This document shows, one piece after another, positions 1 to 7,654 of a stretch of DNA of 64,000 nucleotides; the stretch's first letter is position 1; each line of letters begins with the position of its first letter. The notes under the pieces are model-generated. The model was not told the DNA's origin and ran no database searches. It was given only the letters and a program-made list of their open reading frames with translations. Both the position numbers and the translations under genes were made by a program. This stretch comes from Faecalibacterium longum CLA-AA-H243 (GTDB taxonomy: Bacteria > Bacillota > Clostridia > Oscillospirales > Ruminococcaceae), in the NCBI RefSeq assembly GCF_020687245.1, contig NZ_JAJEQG010000007.1:1-64000 (forward strand). The letters are read 5' to 3'.

Positions 1-119
1 ATAAGATGTCCCATTGTTTTAAACAAGTAAGACCCCTTGAAGACTACAAGGTCGATAGGCACGATGTGTAAGTGGAGTGATCCATTCAGCAAGCGTGTAC
101 TAATAGGTCGAGGGCTTGA
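1..119 (+). rRNA. 23S ribosomal RNA, 3' end (partial)
   Basis: The window opens inside the last helices of a 23S rRNA. The stretch with 'tcgataggcacgatgtgtaag' character and 'gtactaataggtcgagggc' matches the universally conserved 3' terminal region of large-subunit rRNA. The gene starts before the window. The 3' boundary is placed by similarity and may be off by a few bases. Confidence 0.93.
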
Positions 120-245
120 CCACAATTCGCTTGAGACTCTTAGAGTCAACGAAAAAATGTAAGCAGTGATTATTCAGTTTTGAAGGCACGTCCTTCATCG
201 CAAGACAGCATAGAGAGTCTTGGAAAACAGCATCTGTTGCGAAAC

Positions 246-288
246 GCAATCCAGCTGTTGTTGCCAACGATTTGAAAAGCTGGATTGC
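246..288 (+). other. rRNA spacer stem, likely processing stalk
   Basis: The spacer between 23S and 5S (120-340) holds no tRNA. It contains a perfect 11-bp inverted repeat (GCAATCCAGCT at 246-256 and AGCTGGATTGC at 278-288) that would fold in the precursor transcript. A role in rRNA processing is inferred from location only. Confidence 0.5.
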
Positions 289-340
289 AGAGAAATACTA
301 GACAAAGTAAATCTGAAATGATATACTTAGCTAGTCATAT

Positions 341-457
341 GGTCGGTGACGATGACGGTGAGGTTCCACCTGTTCCCATTCCGAACACAGTAGTTAAGCT
401 CACTCGTGCCCAAGATAGTTAGCTGGAAACGGCTTGTGAAAATAGGTAGCCGCCGAC
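341..457 (+). rRNA. rrf: 5S ribosomal RNA
   Basis: About 117 bases with the conserved 5S core 'ccattccgaacacag' and 'gttaagc', and pairing ends (gtcggtgac near 342 with the 'gccgac' end near 456). It lies 220 bases after the 23S 3' end, in the usual 23S-5S order. Ends are accurate to a few bases. Confidence 0.95.
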
Positions 458-497
458 TCATAGTTGTCAGGATGAAGAAACCGCATCTTGACAATAT

Positions 498-573
498 GCA
501 CCTCTAGCTCAGTTGGTAGAGCAACTGACTCTTAATCAGTGGGCCCAGGGTTCGAGTCCCTGGAGGTGCACCA
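498..573 (+). tRNA. tRNA-Lys (anticodon CTT)
   Basis: Full cloverleaf: acceptor GCACCTC pairs with GAGGTGC, then discriminator A and encoded CCA. The D arm has 'agctcagttggtagagc', the anticodon stem ACTGA/TCAGT encloses loop CTCTTAA (anticodon CTT), and the T arm has 'ggttcgagtcc'. It follows the 5S gene closely and is probably co-transcribed with the rRNA operon. Confidence 0.97.
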
Positions 574-580
574 CAACAAT

Positions 581-626
581 AAAATCCGAACTTTTTTCCA
601 ATAGGAGAAGGGTTCGGATTTTTTGT
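581..626 (+). terminator. Intrinsic terminator of rRNA-tRNA operon
   Basis: Stem AAATCCGAAC (582-591) pairs with GTTCGGATTT (612-621) and is followed by a T-rich tail, right after the CCA end of tRNA-Lys. Confidence 0.85.
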
Positions 627-670
627 TTTATCTCGCATCTGATACCACATCGCAAAAATCTATTGATTGG

Positions 671-1012
671 TGCGACTCTGAATCTTAGGGAAACAGAAGA
701 ATAGAACTTTTTTGAAAATTATGCTATAATGAAAACGTATCACCCTTTTTATACGACAACAGCATCGGCCTGCATACTAAAATATGCTGTGTTGAGATGC
801 ACTTTTTCCTGGGCTGCGACAAAAATCAGGAGGAGGGATCTTGCGACTCTGAATCTTAGGGAAACAGAAGAATAGAACTTTTTTGAAAATTATGCTATAA
901 TGAAAACGTATCACCCTTTTTATACGACAACAGCATCGGCCTGCATACTAAAATATGCTGTGTTGAGATGCACTTTTTCCTGGGCTGCGACAAAAATCAG
1001 GAGGAGGGATCT
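671..1012. repeat. Perfect 171-bp tandem duplication
   Basis: Bases 671-841 are repeated without a visible mismatch at 842-1012. The unit holds a promoter (extended -10), a 5' untranslated stretch and the GGAGGAGG ribosome-binding site of the following RpiR-family gene. The start codon lies just past the second copy, so copy 1 is a headless promoter/leader that runs into copy 2. The lack of divergence suggests a very recent event, or an assembly error. Confidence 0.95.
873..901 (+). promoter_or_regulatory. Extended -10 promoter of rpiR-type gene (duplicated)
   Basis: TGCTATAAT (893-901) is a consensus extended -10. The hexamer 17 bp upstream (TAGAAC, 873-878) is a weak -35. The same promoter exists 171 bp upstream (702-730) in the first copy of the duplication, so two start sites probably feed the gene. 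Confidence 0.75.
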
Positions 1013-1015
1013 GCC

Positions 1016-1939
1016 GTGAATCTTCTGACCCAGATCAACCAGTTGGAACATCTGACCAGCAATGAAAAAAGTTTGTGTGATTACATCCGGAATCACCCGA
1101 TGGAGTGTCTGTCCAAAACGCCGCAGCAGCTGGCCGGAGATCTGTATCTTTCTACATCTACGGTCTACCGGCTGCTGAAGAAGCTGGATCTGAAAGGATA
1201 CAGCGACTTTAAGGTGGCTCTTTGGACGGTGGTGCATCAGAAATCGGAAAGCGCGGTGCAGGACATCAATTTTCCTATTGAGGCAGAGGCAACACCGGAC
1301 GAAATACTGCTCCATTTGAAAGAGGTTTACGAGTACACGATCTCGGACACGCTGGAACTGGCAGATCCCTACGCGATGGCACAGGTGGCAGAAGCGATGG
1401 AACGTGCAGAGCGCATTGATATCTACACATCGGCGGGTAATTTCTGCATGGCAGATAATTTCCGGTTTCAGATGCAGGAGATCAATGTGCCGGTGGAGGT
1501 GCCGCACGAGGCTTATATGCAGAAACTGGCGGCGGCCAATTCGAACCCGAAGCATTTTTCCATCGTCATCTCCTTTGGGGGGCGCAGCTCTACGGTGGGC
1601 CAGATCTGTCGGCTGCTCAGGCAGCAGCACTCGCCCATTGCGCTTATCACATCCACCGATAAGACTCCGCTGTGCGGCTATGCAGATCATCTGCTGTATC
1701 TCTCATCCAACGAAGACCATTATCAGAAGATTTCGGCCTTTTCTACCCGGACGTCGCTGATGTATCTTCTGGATTCGCTCTATGCGTTCTACTTCAAACG
1801 GCATTACAAGGAAAATGTCCGGAAAAAGCTGAGCGCTTATGAGCGGCTCCATGCGGCGGACGTTGCCGATGCGGAGGAAAAAGTTGCGAAATGGAAGAAC
1901 GAAATGGAAAAATCAAAATATGGCATAGATGACCAGTAA
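1016..1939 (+). CDS. RpiR/MurR-family transcriptional regulator (HTH + SIS)
   Basis: 307 residues. The N-terminal winged-helix HTH spans about residues 10-75, with the recognition-helix segment 'LSTSTVYRLLKKLDLKGYSD'. A SIS sugar-phosphate-binding domain covers about 110-240 ('IDIYTSAGNF', 'VISFGGRSST'). This is the classic architecture of sugar-phosphate-sensing RpiR regulators. I chose GTG 1016 because GGAGGAGGG lies 7 bases upstream; an in-frame ATG at 968 has no ribosome-binding site. The gene faces the two GH1 genes and probably controls them and the PTS gene, sensing a phospho-sugar. The gene sits directly behind the 171-bp promoter duplication. Confidence 0.9.
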   Translation: MNLLTQINQLEHLTSNEKSLCDYIRNHPMECLSKTPQQLAGDLYLSTSTVYRLLKKLDLKGYSDFKVALWTVVHQKSESAVQDINFPIEAEATPDEILLHLKEVYEYTISDTLELADPYAMAQVAEAMERAERIDIYTSAGNFCMADNFRFQMQEINVPVEVPHEAYMQKLAAANSNPKHFSIVISFGGRSSTVGQICRLLRQQHSPIALITSTDKTPLCGYADHLLYLSSNEDHYQKISAFSTRTSLMYLLDSLYAFYFKRHYKENVRKKLSAYERLHAADVADAEEKVAKWKNEMEKSKYGIDDQ

Positions 1940-1956
1940 TTTTGCAAAAACGATTC

Positions 1957-2001
1957 AAAAACCGTGCATTGTGTTGAACAATGCGCGGTTTTTTCTATAA
2001 T
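1957..2001 (+). promoter_or_regulatory. Promoter with overlapping hairpin/operator candidate
   Basis: TTGAAC (1974-1979), a 16-bp spacer and TATAAT (1996-2001) form a strong promoter for the GH1 genes. The -35 lies in the loop of a long dyad (AAAACCG.GCATTGT ... ACAATGC.CGGTTTT, 1957-1994) that ends in a T run. The dyad could terminate the regulator's transcript, act as a repressor site, or both. Confidence 0.7.
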
Positions 2002-2052
2002 AGAAACAACAAAGAGCAAAAAGCTCAAAATGAAACAGATTGGAGGAAAAAT

Positions 2053-3465
2053 ATGAACGGAAAAGTGAACAAAAGTTTTTTGTGGGGTACGGCCAGCGCA
2101 GCATACCAATGTGAGGGCGGCTGGAACGAGGGTGGAAAAGGAGAGAGCAACTGGGATCAGTTCTGTCACGGCCCCAAAAACACCAAGGGATTTACCGGCG
2201 ATGTGGCGGCAGATTTTTACCACCGCTACAAGGAGGACATTCGGCTGCTGAAAGAGGGTGGACACAACACCCTGCGCTTTTCCATTGCCTGGACCCGCAT
2301 TCTGCCCACCCGGGACGGCCCGGTGAATATGGAAGGAGTCGCCTTTTATAAGGATGTGCTCAAGACCTGCAAAGAGAGCGGTATCGTACCCAACGTGACA
2401 CTGCTCCATTACGACATTCCGGCATGGCTGGAGGACATTGGCGGATTTCAGAATCCGATCTTCTCGGATGAATTCGCCAAGTATGCAAAGGTCTGCTTCG
2501 AGCAGTTCGGCGAGGAGATTTCCTTCTATGTCACGATCAATGAGGCGACCCATAATGGCTGCTGTTCCTACCTGACCGGTAACTATCCTCCCAACAAGCA
2601 CGATGTGCAGGCACTGGTGCAGGTGTCCTATAACTTCATGGTGGCAAACGCCAAGGCGATCCGGGAGTTCCGGAAGATGGGCTTCAAAAACAGCCAGATC
2701 GGCATCGTGCATACCACGAACACGGTCCAGATCCTGAAGGATACGCCGGAATACCGCATCGCCCAGCGCCGGGGCGACTTGTTCAAGAATAAGTGGGTCA
2801 CCGACCCTGCGATTCTGGGGCATTTCCCTGCAGACCTCAAGCCTCTGCTACTGGAAAGTGGCATCGACCTCTCCTTCGTCAAGGACGAAGACCTTGAGAT
2901 CATCAAGAACAATACGGTGGACTTCCTGGGCCAGAACTGCTATACACGCGCTCTGGTAAAGCCCTACGAATCCGGTGAGACCAACTACTACCCCAACAAT
3001 GTGGGCGCAGGCCAGAAGAGCACCGAAGGCTATGTTGTCAAGGGCTGGTTCCAGACCGACGTGGACCCCAACACCCCGAAGAATGCGTGGAGCCGCGAGA
3101 TCTACCCGAAGACCGTGTACGATATGCTCATGGGCATCAAGAAGGATTACGGTGACATTCCGGTGTATATCACGGAGAATGGACACGCGCTGTATGAACA
3201 CCCGGACGAGAACGGCTGCGTCAACGACGACGAGCGCATCGAGTTTATCCAGTCCTATCTGGAGTGGCTCATCAAGGCCCAGAACGAAGGCTGCAATGTC
3301 AAGGGCTATTATGCATGGTCTACGACCGACTGCTATTCCTGGATCAACGGCTATGATAAGCGCTACGGCCTGATCTATGTGGACTATGAGAACGGACTGA
3401 AGCGCATCCCCAAGAAGAGCTATTACTGGTATAAGCAGTACATCAAGGATCACACCGAGGAATAA
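2053..3465 (+). CDS. GH1 6-phospho-beta-glycosidase (first copy)
   Basis: 470 residues, normal GH1 length. N-terminal signature FLWGTASAAYQCEGG, acid/base Glu164 in VTINEATH and nucleophile Glu375 in YITENGH. The C-terminal loop SWINGYDKRYG supplies Ser429, Lys436 and Tyr438 with the spacing of the phosphate-binding triad of 6-phospho enzymes; non-phospho GH1 enzymes carry Glu at the Ser position. The Trp after the Ser resembles 6-phospho-beta-galactosidases (LacG) more than BglA types, so the natural sugar could be galacto- or gluco-configured. The acid/base motif is NEA where most relatives have NEP. Start ATG 2053 follows TGGAGG. It forms an operon with the next GH1 gene (12-bp gap). Cytoplasmic; acts after PTS uptake. 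Confidence 0.88.
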   Translation: MNGKVNKSFLWGTASAAYQCEGGWNEGGKGESNWDQFCHGPKNTKGFTGDVAADFYHRYKEDIRLLKEGGHNTLRFSIAWTRILPTRDGPVNMEGVAFYKDVLKTCKESGIVPNVTLLHYDIPAWLEDIGGFQNPIFSDEFAKYAKVCFEQFGEEISFYVTINEATHNGCCSYLTGNYPPNKHDVQALVQVSYNFMVANAKAIREFRKMGFKNSQIGIVHTTNTVQILKDTPEYRIAQRRGDLFKNKWVTDPAILGHFPADLKPLLLESGIDLSFVKDEDLEIIKNNTVDFLGQNCYTRALVKPYESGETNYYPNNVGAGQKSTEGYVVKGWFQTDVDPNTPKNAWSREIYPKTVYDMLMGIKKDYGDIPVYITENGHALYEHPDENGCVNDDERIEFIQSYLEWLIKAQNEGCNVKGYYAWSTTDCYSWINGYDKRYGLIYVDYENGLKRIPKKSYYWYKQYIKDHTEE

Positions 3466-3477
3466 GGAGACAGAACG

Positions 3478-4896
3478 ATGAGTGAAAAATTTCTGTGGGG
3501 TTCCGCTACGGCGGCCTATCAGTGCGAGGGTGGATGGAACGAGGACGGCAAAGGCCCCAGCGTCTGGGATACATTCTGCCACTCGCCGGCCAACACCACC
3601 GGCATCACGGGCGACGTTTCCTGTGATTTTTACCATCACTATGCCGAGGACATCCGGATGATGGCGGAAAGCGGCCAGAATACCTTCCGCTTTTCGATCA
3701 GCTGGCCGCGCATCGTCCCGAAGGAAGACCGCGTTGTCAATGAAGCGGGCCTTGCATTCTATGACCGGGTGCTGGATGAGTGCGAGAAGTACGGTATCGT
3801 ACCCAATGTGACGCTGGTACACTACGACCTGCCGGAGTATATCGGCCAGAAAGGCGGATGGTGCTACGAGGGCATCGCCGACGAGTTTGCGTACTATGCA
3901 GCCGTGGTGTTCCAGCACTATGGGGAGCGCATCCCGCTCTATGTTACCATCAACGAGCCGAATCACAACGCCTACTGTGATTACTGCGTGGGCAACTATC
4001 CCCCGAACCACAAGAACGACCTGCAGAGCTATGCCCACTGTCTGTACAATATGGATGTCTGTAATGCCAAAGCCATCCGGGAGTTCCGGGAGATGGGCTT
4101 CAAGAACAGCCAGATCGGCATCGTGCAGGGCTGCGGCCCCGCCACGTCCCTGCAGGATACGCCGGAATACCGAGAGGCTGTGAAGTATTGCGATTACTTC
4201 TGCAATTTTGGCATTCTTGACCCGGCCATCAAGGGATATTTTGAGCCGGAGCTGCTGGAAGCAGTCAAGGCAAGAGGGATCGACCTCTCCTTTATGAAGG
4301 ACGAAGACCTCGAGATCATCAAAAACAATACGGTGGATTTCCTGGGCCAGAATATCTACAGCCGCCTGATCGTCAAGCCCAACGAATCCGGCATCACCGC
4401 CTTTACCGTGAACAATGCGGGCAACAACGACGGCACCGGCAAGACAGCCCGGGAGACGCGCGCCATTGCAGGCTGGTTCGAGTCGGATCGCGATACCGAT
4501 ACCAGGCTGAACAAATGGGGACGCGAGATCTACCCCAAATGCGCCTACAATACCCTGATGCTGCGCAAGGAGCGGTACGGCAATATCCCCATCTACGTCA
4601 CCGAAAACGGCCACGGCTGCTACGATGTGCCGGACGAAAACGGCTATGTGGAGGACGACGACCGGATCGCGTTCCTCAACGATTACATCGGCTGGATCCT
4701 CAAGGCCAAGGAGGACGGCGTGAACGTGAAGGGCTATTACTGCTGGTCTACGATGGATCTGTATTCGTGGATCAACGGCTACAAAAAACGGTATGGCCTT
4801 GTGCGGGTAGACTATGAGGACGGCCTGCTGCGCCGCATCCCCAAAAAGAGCTATTACTGGTACAGGGATTTCATCGCGGAACATAAGGACGTGTGA
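3478..4896 (+). CDS. GH1 6-phospho-beta-glycosidase (second copy)
   Basis: 472 residues and clearly paralogous to the preceding gene along its whole length. FLWGSATAAYQCEGG opens the barrel, acid/base Glu160 sits in VTINEPNH (canonical NEP), and nucleophile Glu376 in YVTENGHG. Ser430, Lys437 and Tyr439 in SWINGYKKRYG form the phosphate-binding triad. The two copies probably arose by tandem duplication and differ most in the aglycone side and the loop around residues 300-340. The stop codon overlaps the start of the downstream carrier gene, so translation is likely coupled. Expected to hydrolyse a 6-phospho-beta-glycoside in the cytoplasm; sugar and aglycone are not decided by the sequence. 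Confidence 0.88.
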   Translation: MSEKFLWGSATAAYQCEGGWNEDGKGPSVWDTFCHSPANTTGITGDVSCDFYHHYAEDIRMMAESGQNTFRFSISWPRIVPKEDRVVNEAGLAFYDRVLDECEKYGIVPNVTLVHYDLPEYIGQKGGWCYEGIADEFAYYAAVVFQHYGERIPLYVTINEPNHNAYCDYCVGNYPPNHKNDLQSYAHCLYNMDVCNAKAIREFREMGFKNSQIGIVQGCGPATSLQDTPEYREAVKYCDYFCNFGILDPAIKGYFEPELLEAVKARGIDLSFMKDEDLEIIKNNTVDFLGQNIYSRLIVKPNESGITAFTVNNAGNNDGTGKTARETRAIAGWFESDRDTDTRLNKWGREIYPKCAYNTLMLRKERYGNIPIYVTENGHGCYDVPDENGYVEDDDRIAFLNDYIGWILKAKEDGVNVKGYYCWSTMDLYSWINGYKKRYGLVRVDYEDGLLRRIPKKSYYWYRDFIAEHKDV

Positions 4897-5825
4897 TCGG
4901 GATGGACGGCATTGTATTGCTGCAGGCGGAGTGTAAGATCCTGCTGTTGTTCGGCCTGGGAATGTTGCTGAAAAAGCTGCAGCTCACAAATGCGGAGGCA
5001 GACCAGTTCCTCTCGGATCTGTTGATGAACGTCCTGATGCCGATGAATATCTTTGTCTCGTTTTACCAGTCCATGTCGCTAGAGGAGCTTTCCACCTGCG
5101 GGTGGCTGGTACCCGCAGGTGCGCTGGTGATGGCCGTAGTGATGCTCTGCGCCCGGCTCATCCCGGCCTCCGTGCCGCTGGCCCGGCGGAGGATCACGGA
5201 GTATTGTATGCTCATCTCGAATGGCTCGATGGTGGGCATCCCGCTGGTGGAGTCGATGTACGGACCCACGGGCGTGTTCTACGCTAATATGTTCATGGTG
5301 TCCACCCGCATCCTCTCCAATATTTCGGGCCAGTACTATTTTGATACATCTAGCCACGGCAACGGGGTAAAACAAGGGCTGAAAAACTTTGTGCGCAACC
5401 CCCTGAACATCAGCATGGCACTGGGCTTTCTCCTCAACCTTCTGAAAGTTCCGGTGGCGGTACCCGTCATGGGGATGTGCAGCAGCCTGGCAGCCTGCAT
5501 GAGTCCGATGGCAATGATCCTCGTGGGTTCCACGCTGTTGGATACCTTCCGCACGGTATCTCTGTCCCAGATTTTTTCCGGCCAGGTGTTTGGCGTCAGC
5601 CTGTTCCGGCTACTGGCTTCTCCTTATATCACGCTGGCGGCCTGCCGTTTGCTGGGGGTGCAGGGAGTGCAGTGTGCGGCGGCGGTGCTCATCAATGCAG
5701 CGCCTGTTGTGAACACCGCTACGATCTACTGCCAGAAATACCACGGCGACATGGGCTTTACCAATGCGTGTGTGTTTGTTTCTGCAATGTTGTCTTTTGT
5801 GACATTCTGGCTGATCCGTTTCTGA
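4893..5825 (+). CDS. AEC (auxin efflux carrier) family permease
   Basis: 310 residues, almost wholly hydrophobic, with about ten membrane spans in two halves. Features of the bacterial AEC/MEC family include the early 'VLMPMNIFVSF' and the middle 'NGSMVGIPLVESMYG' segment, which resembles the conserved N-G-x-G-x-P region. Members export or exchange organic acids (for example malate). GTG 4893 overlaps the upstream TGA (GTGA); an ATG at 4902 is an alternative start. Placement after two phospho-glycosidases suggests handling of the released aglycone or an acid product, which is an inference. Confidence 0.83.
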   Translation: MIGMDGIVLLQAECKILLLFGLGMLLKKLQLTNAEADQFLSDLLMNVLMPMNIFVSFYQSMSLEELSTCGWLVPAGALVMAVVMLCARLIPASVPLARRRITEYCMLISNGSMVGIPLVESMYGPTGVFYANMFMVSTRILSNISGQYYFDTSSHGNGVKQGLKNFVRNPLNISMALGFLLNLLKVPVAVPVMGMCSSLAACMSPMAMILVGSTLLDTFRTVSLSQIFSGQVFGVSLFRLLASPYITLAACRLLGVQGVQCAAAVLINAAPVVNTATIYCQKYHGDMGFTNACVFVSAMLSFVTFWLIRF

Positions 5826-6184
5826 AAAGGTGCGGCAGCGAAAAGCGCACAGCACAGATGATTTTGTGAAAAAATGGAAAAATCGAAGCGGAAAATAAGG
5901 CCCCAAAATGTGACCTTGTGTCCGGATAATTGCCAGAACTGACAAAACGAACGAATAAAAACATACAATGCGACGAAAATGAACAAACTGACTATAAAAA
6001 CGTGAACAAATTGTTGACAAAGCGAAGAACTTGGAATATAATACAACAAAAGAGAACAGAACGAGAACAAAAATGAACAAATTGGAAGCGAGGTGGAGGA
6101 GCACAAAGAAGCCGTCCCGTAAAATTCTTTCGGAAACGAGTGGAATGAGACGTTCTGCTTGAAAACTTTGCAGGAGGTAAACCC
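5826..6184 (+). promoter_or_regulatory. AT-rich regulatory region upstream of PTS gene
   Basis: No gene is visible in these 359 bases. The octamer TGAACAAA occurs three times (5980, 6003, 6074), flanking and abutting the promoter at 6014. A similar TTGAACAATG lies in the GH1 promoter at 1974. The 5' leader after the promoter is about 135 bases with no strong terminator hairpin, and no ribonucleic antiterminator (RAT) sequence was recognised. Confidence 0.5.
6014..6042 (+). promoter_or_regulatory. Consensus sigma-A promoter of PTS/M81 operon
   Basis: TTGACA (6014-6019), a 17-bp spacer and TATAAT (6037-6042). It is a perfect consensus match, so the operon is likely held down by a repressor. 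Confidence 0.85.
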
Positions 6185-7585
6185 ATGGGTAAATTTGACG
6201 AAATGTCCAAATATATTCTGGACAATATCGGTGGTGTGGGCAACATCACCAACGTCACGCATTGTGCAACACGTCTGCGCATCGAAGTGGCAAAGCCTAG
6301 CCTGGTGGATGTGGAGGCTTTGAAGAAAGCTCCCGAGCAGGCAGGCCTTGTGGAGAAGGGTCGTCAATATCAGATCATCATTGGACCCAAGGTCAACGAT
6401 GCCTACAATGAGTTCCTGGCCGTCTCCGGCTGGAAAGAGGGCATGAACGCAGGCGTGGAGATCGAGGATTCCAACGCAAACCAGCCCCATAATGCAAAGT
6501 GGGTCATGGATAAGATCGCGGGCTTCATGGCTCCCGTCTTTATGCCGATCGTCCCGGCCATGATCGTGGGCGGCATGATCCTGGCAATCGCCCGCGTCGG
6601 CATCAACTACTTCGGTCTGGATACCAGCACCGGCACGGTGAACATCTGCATGGCACTGTTCCAGGCAGGCTTCACCTACTTCCCCATCTGGGTCGGCATC
6701 TTCATGTGCAAGCAGCTGAAAATGCCTGAGATCTACGGCGGCTTCTTAGGCGCTGTTCTGGTCTGTGACCGTATCAACAATGTTGAAGGCCTGAGCTTCC
6801 TCGGCATCCCCGTGCCGCAGGTCTCCTACGGCTCCACCGTCTTCCCCGTGATGCTGGGCGTCTTCTTCATGTACTTCGTGTACAAGTTCGTCAAGAAGAT
6901 CATGCCGGAAGTCATCACCTTCTTCATGACCCCGCTGGTCACCATGATCATTGTGGTCCCTGTGGAACTGATCGTCCTTGGACCTCTGGGTACTGAGCTG
7001 AGCAATGGTGTCGCCGCTGTGTGTATGTTCCTCTCCAACACGATCGGATTCCTGCTGCAGCCCCTGCTGGCCGCTCTGTATCCCTACATGGTCATGTTCG
7101 GCATCGACAAGGGCATCGGCCCCATGTCCATCGCCTTCATCGCAGACCAGGGCTATGACGTCATCTTCGGCAACATGGGCTTTATCTCCAATCTGGCAGT
7201 CGGTGCTGCCACCCTTGGCATCGCAACTTCTCTCAAGGGTTCCGACAATGCCGCAAAGAAGGGCCTGTACGGCTCCTTCGGCCTGACCGCTCTGTGCGGC
7301 GTTACCGAGCCTGCATTCTACGGCGCACTGATCTCCACCCCCGCTGCTCTGAAGGGTACTGCCTGCGGCGCTGTGGTCGGCGGCCTGATCGCCGGTATCA
7401 CTGGGCTGAAGAAGTTCGTCCAGATCGGCTGCCCCGGCCTGATGACCTTCATCATGTACATCGACGAGAACGGCGGTATGCATCATGTGATCATCGCAGT
7501 CATCGTTGCAGCCGCTACCATTGTAACCTCCTTTATCGCAACCCGCTTCTTCCTGAGCAGAGACGCCAAGAAAAATGTAAAGTAA
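6185..7585 (+). CDS. PTS EIIBC, glucose/beta-glucoside superfamily
   Basis: 466 residues. The EIIB domain comes first (about 1-80) with phosphorylatable Cys27 in THCATRLR, a motif of the glucose/sucrose/beta-glucoside branch. The EIIC domain follows (about 105-460) with many membrane spans. No EIIA is fused; a free-standing EIIA of the right family lies 10 kb downstream at 17248. Start ATG 6185 follows GGAGG. The protein would import and 6-phosphorylate a sugar or glycoside at the membrane, feeding the GH1 enzymes upstream. It has its own consensus promoter and is probably co-regulated with them. Confidence 0.9.
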   Translation: MGKFDEMSKYILDNIGGVGNITNVTHCATRLRIEVAKPSLVDVEALKKAPEQAGLVEKGRQYQIIIGPKVNDAYNEFLAVSGWKEGMNAGVEIEDSNANQPHNAKWVMDKIAGFMAPVFMPIVPAMIVGGMILAIARVGINYFGLDTSTGTVNICMALFQAGFTYFPIWVGIFMCKQLKMPEIYGGFLGAVLVCDRINNVEGLSFLGIPVPQVSYGSTVFPVMLGVFFMYFVYKFVKKIMPEVITFFMTPLVTMIIVVPVELIVLGPLGTELSNGVAAVCMFLSNTIGFLLQPLLAALYPYMVMFGIDKGIGPMSIAFIADQGYDVIFGNMGFISNLAVGAATLGIATSLKGSDNAAKKGLYGSFGLTALCGVTEPAFYGALISTPAALKGTACGAVVGGLIAGITGLKKFVQIGCPGLMTFIMYIDENGGMHHVIIAVIVAAATIVTSFIATRFFLSRDAKKNVK

Positions 7586-7594
7586 ATTAAACGG

Positions 7595-7631
7595 GTAGTC
7601 CCTGCTCTGGAGAGGTTCGGGCAGGGACTAC
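7595..7631 (+). terminator. Hairpin after PTS gene, partial terminator
   Basis: GTAGTCCCTGC (7595-7605) pairs with GCAGGGACTAC (7621-7631), followed by TGTTTATT. The weak T tail suggests partial termination or transcript stabilisation between the PTS gene and the M81 genes. Confidence 0.6.
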
Positions 7632-7654
7632 TGTTTATTATGAGGTAAATGAAG

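Noticed and set aside
513-704. 63-codon frame over tRNA-Lys and the terminator
   Set aside because: It reads through a tRNA and its terminator and has no start signals or protein-like features.
6043-6184. BglG/LicT-type antiterminator (RAT) site before the EIIBC gene
   Set aside because: No RAT consensus or overlapping terminator was found, and no antiterminator gene is nearby.
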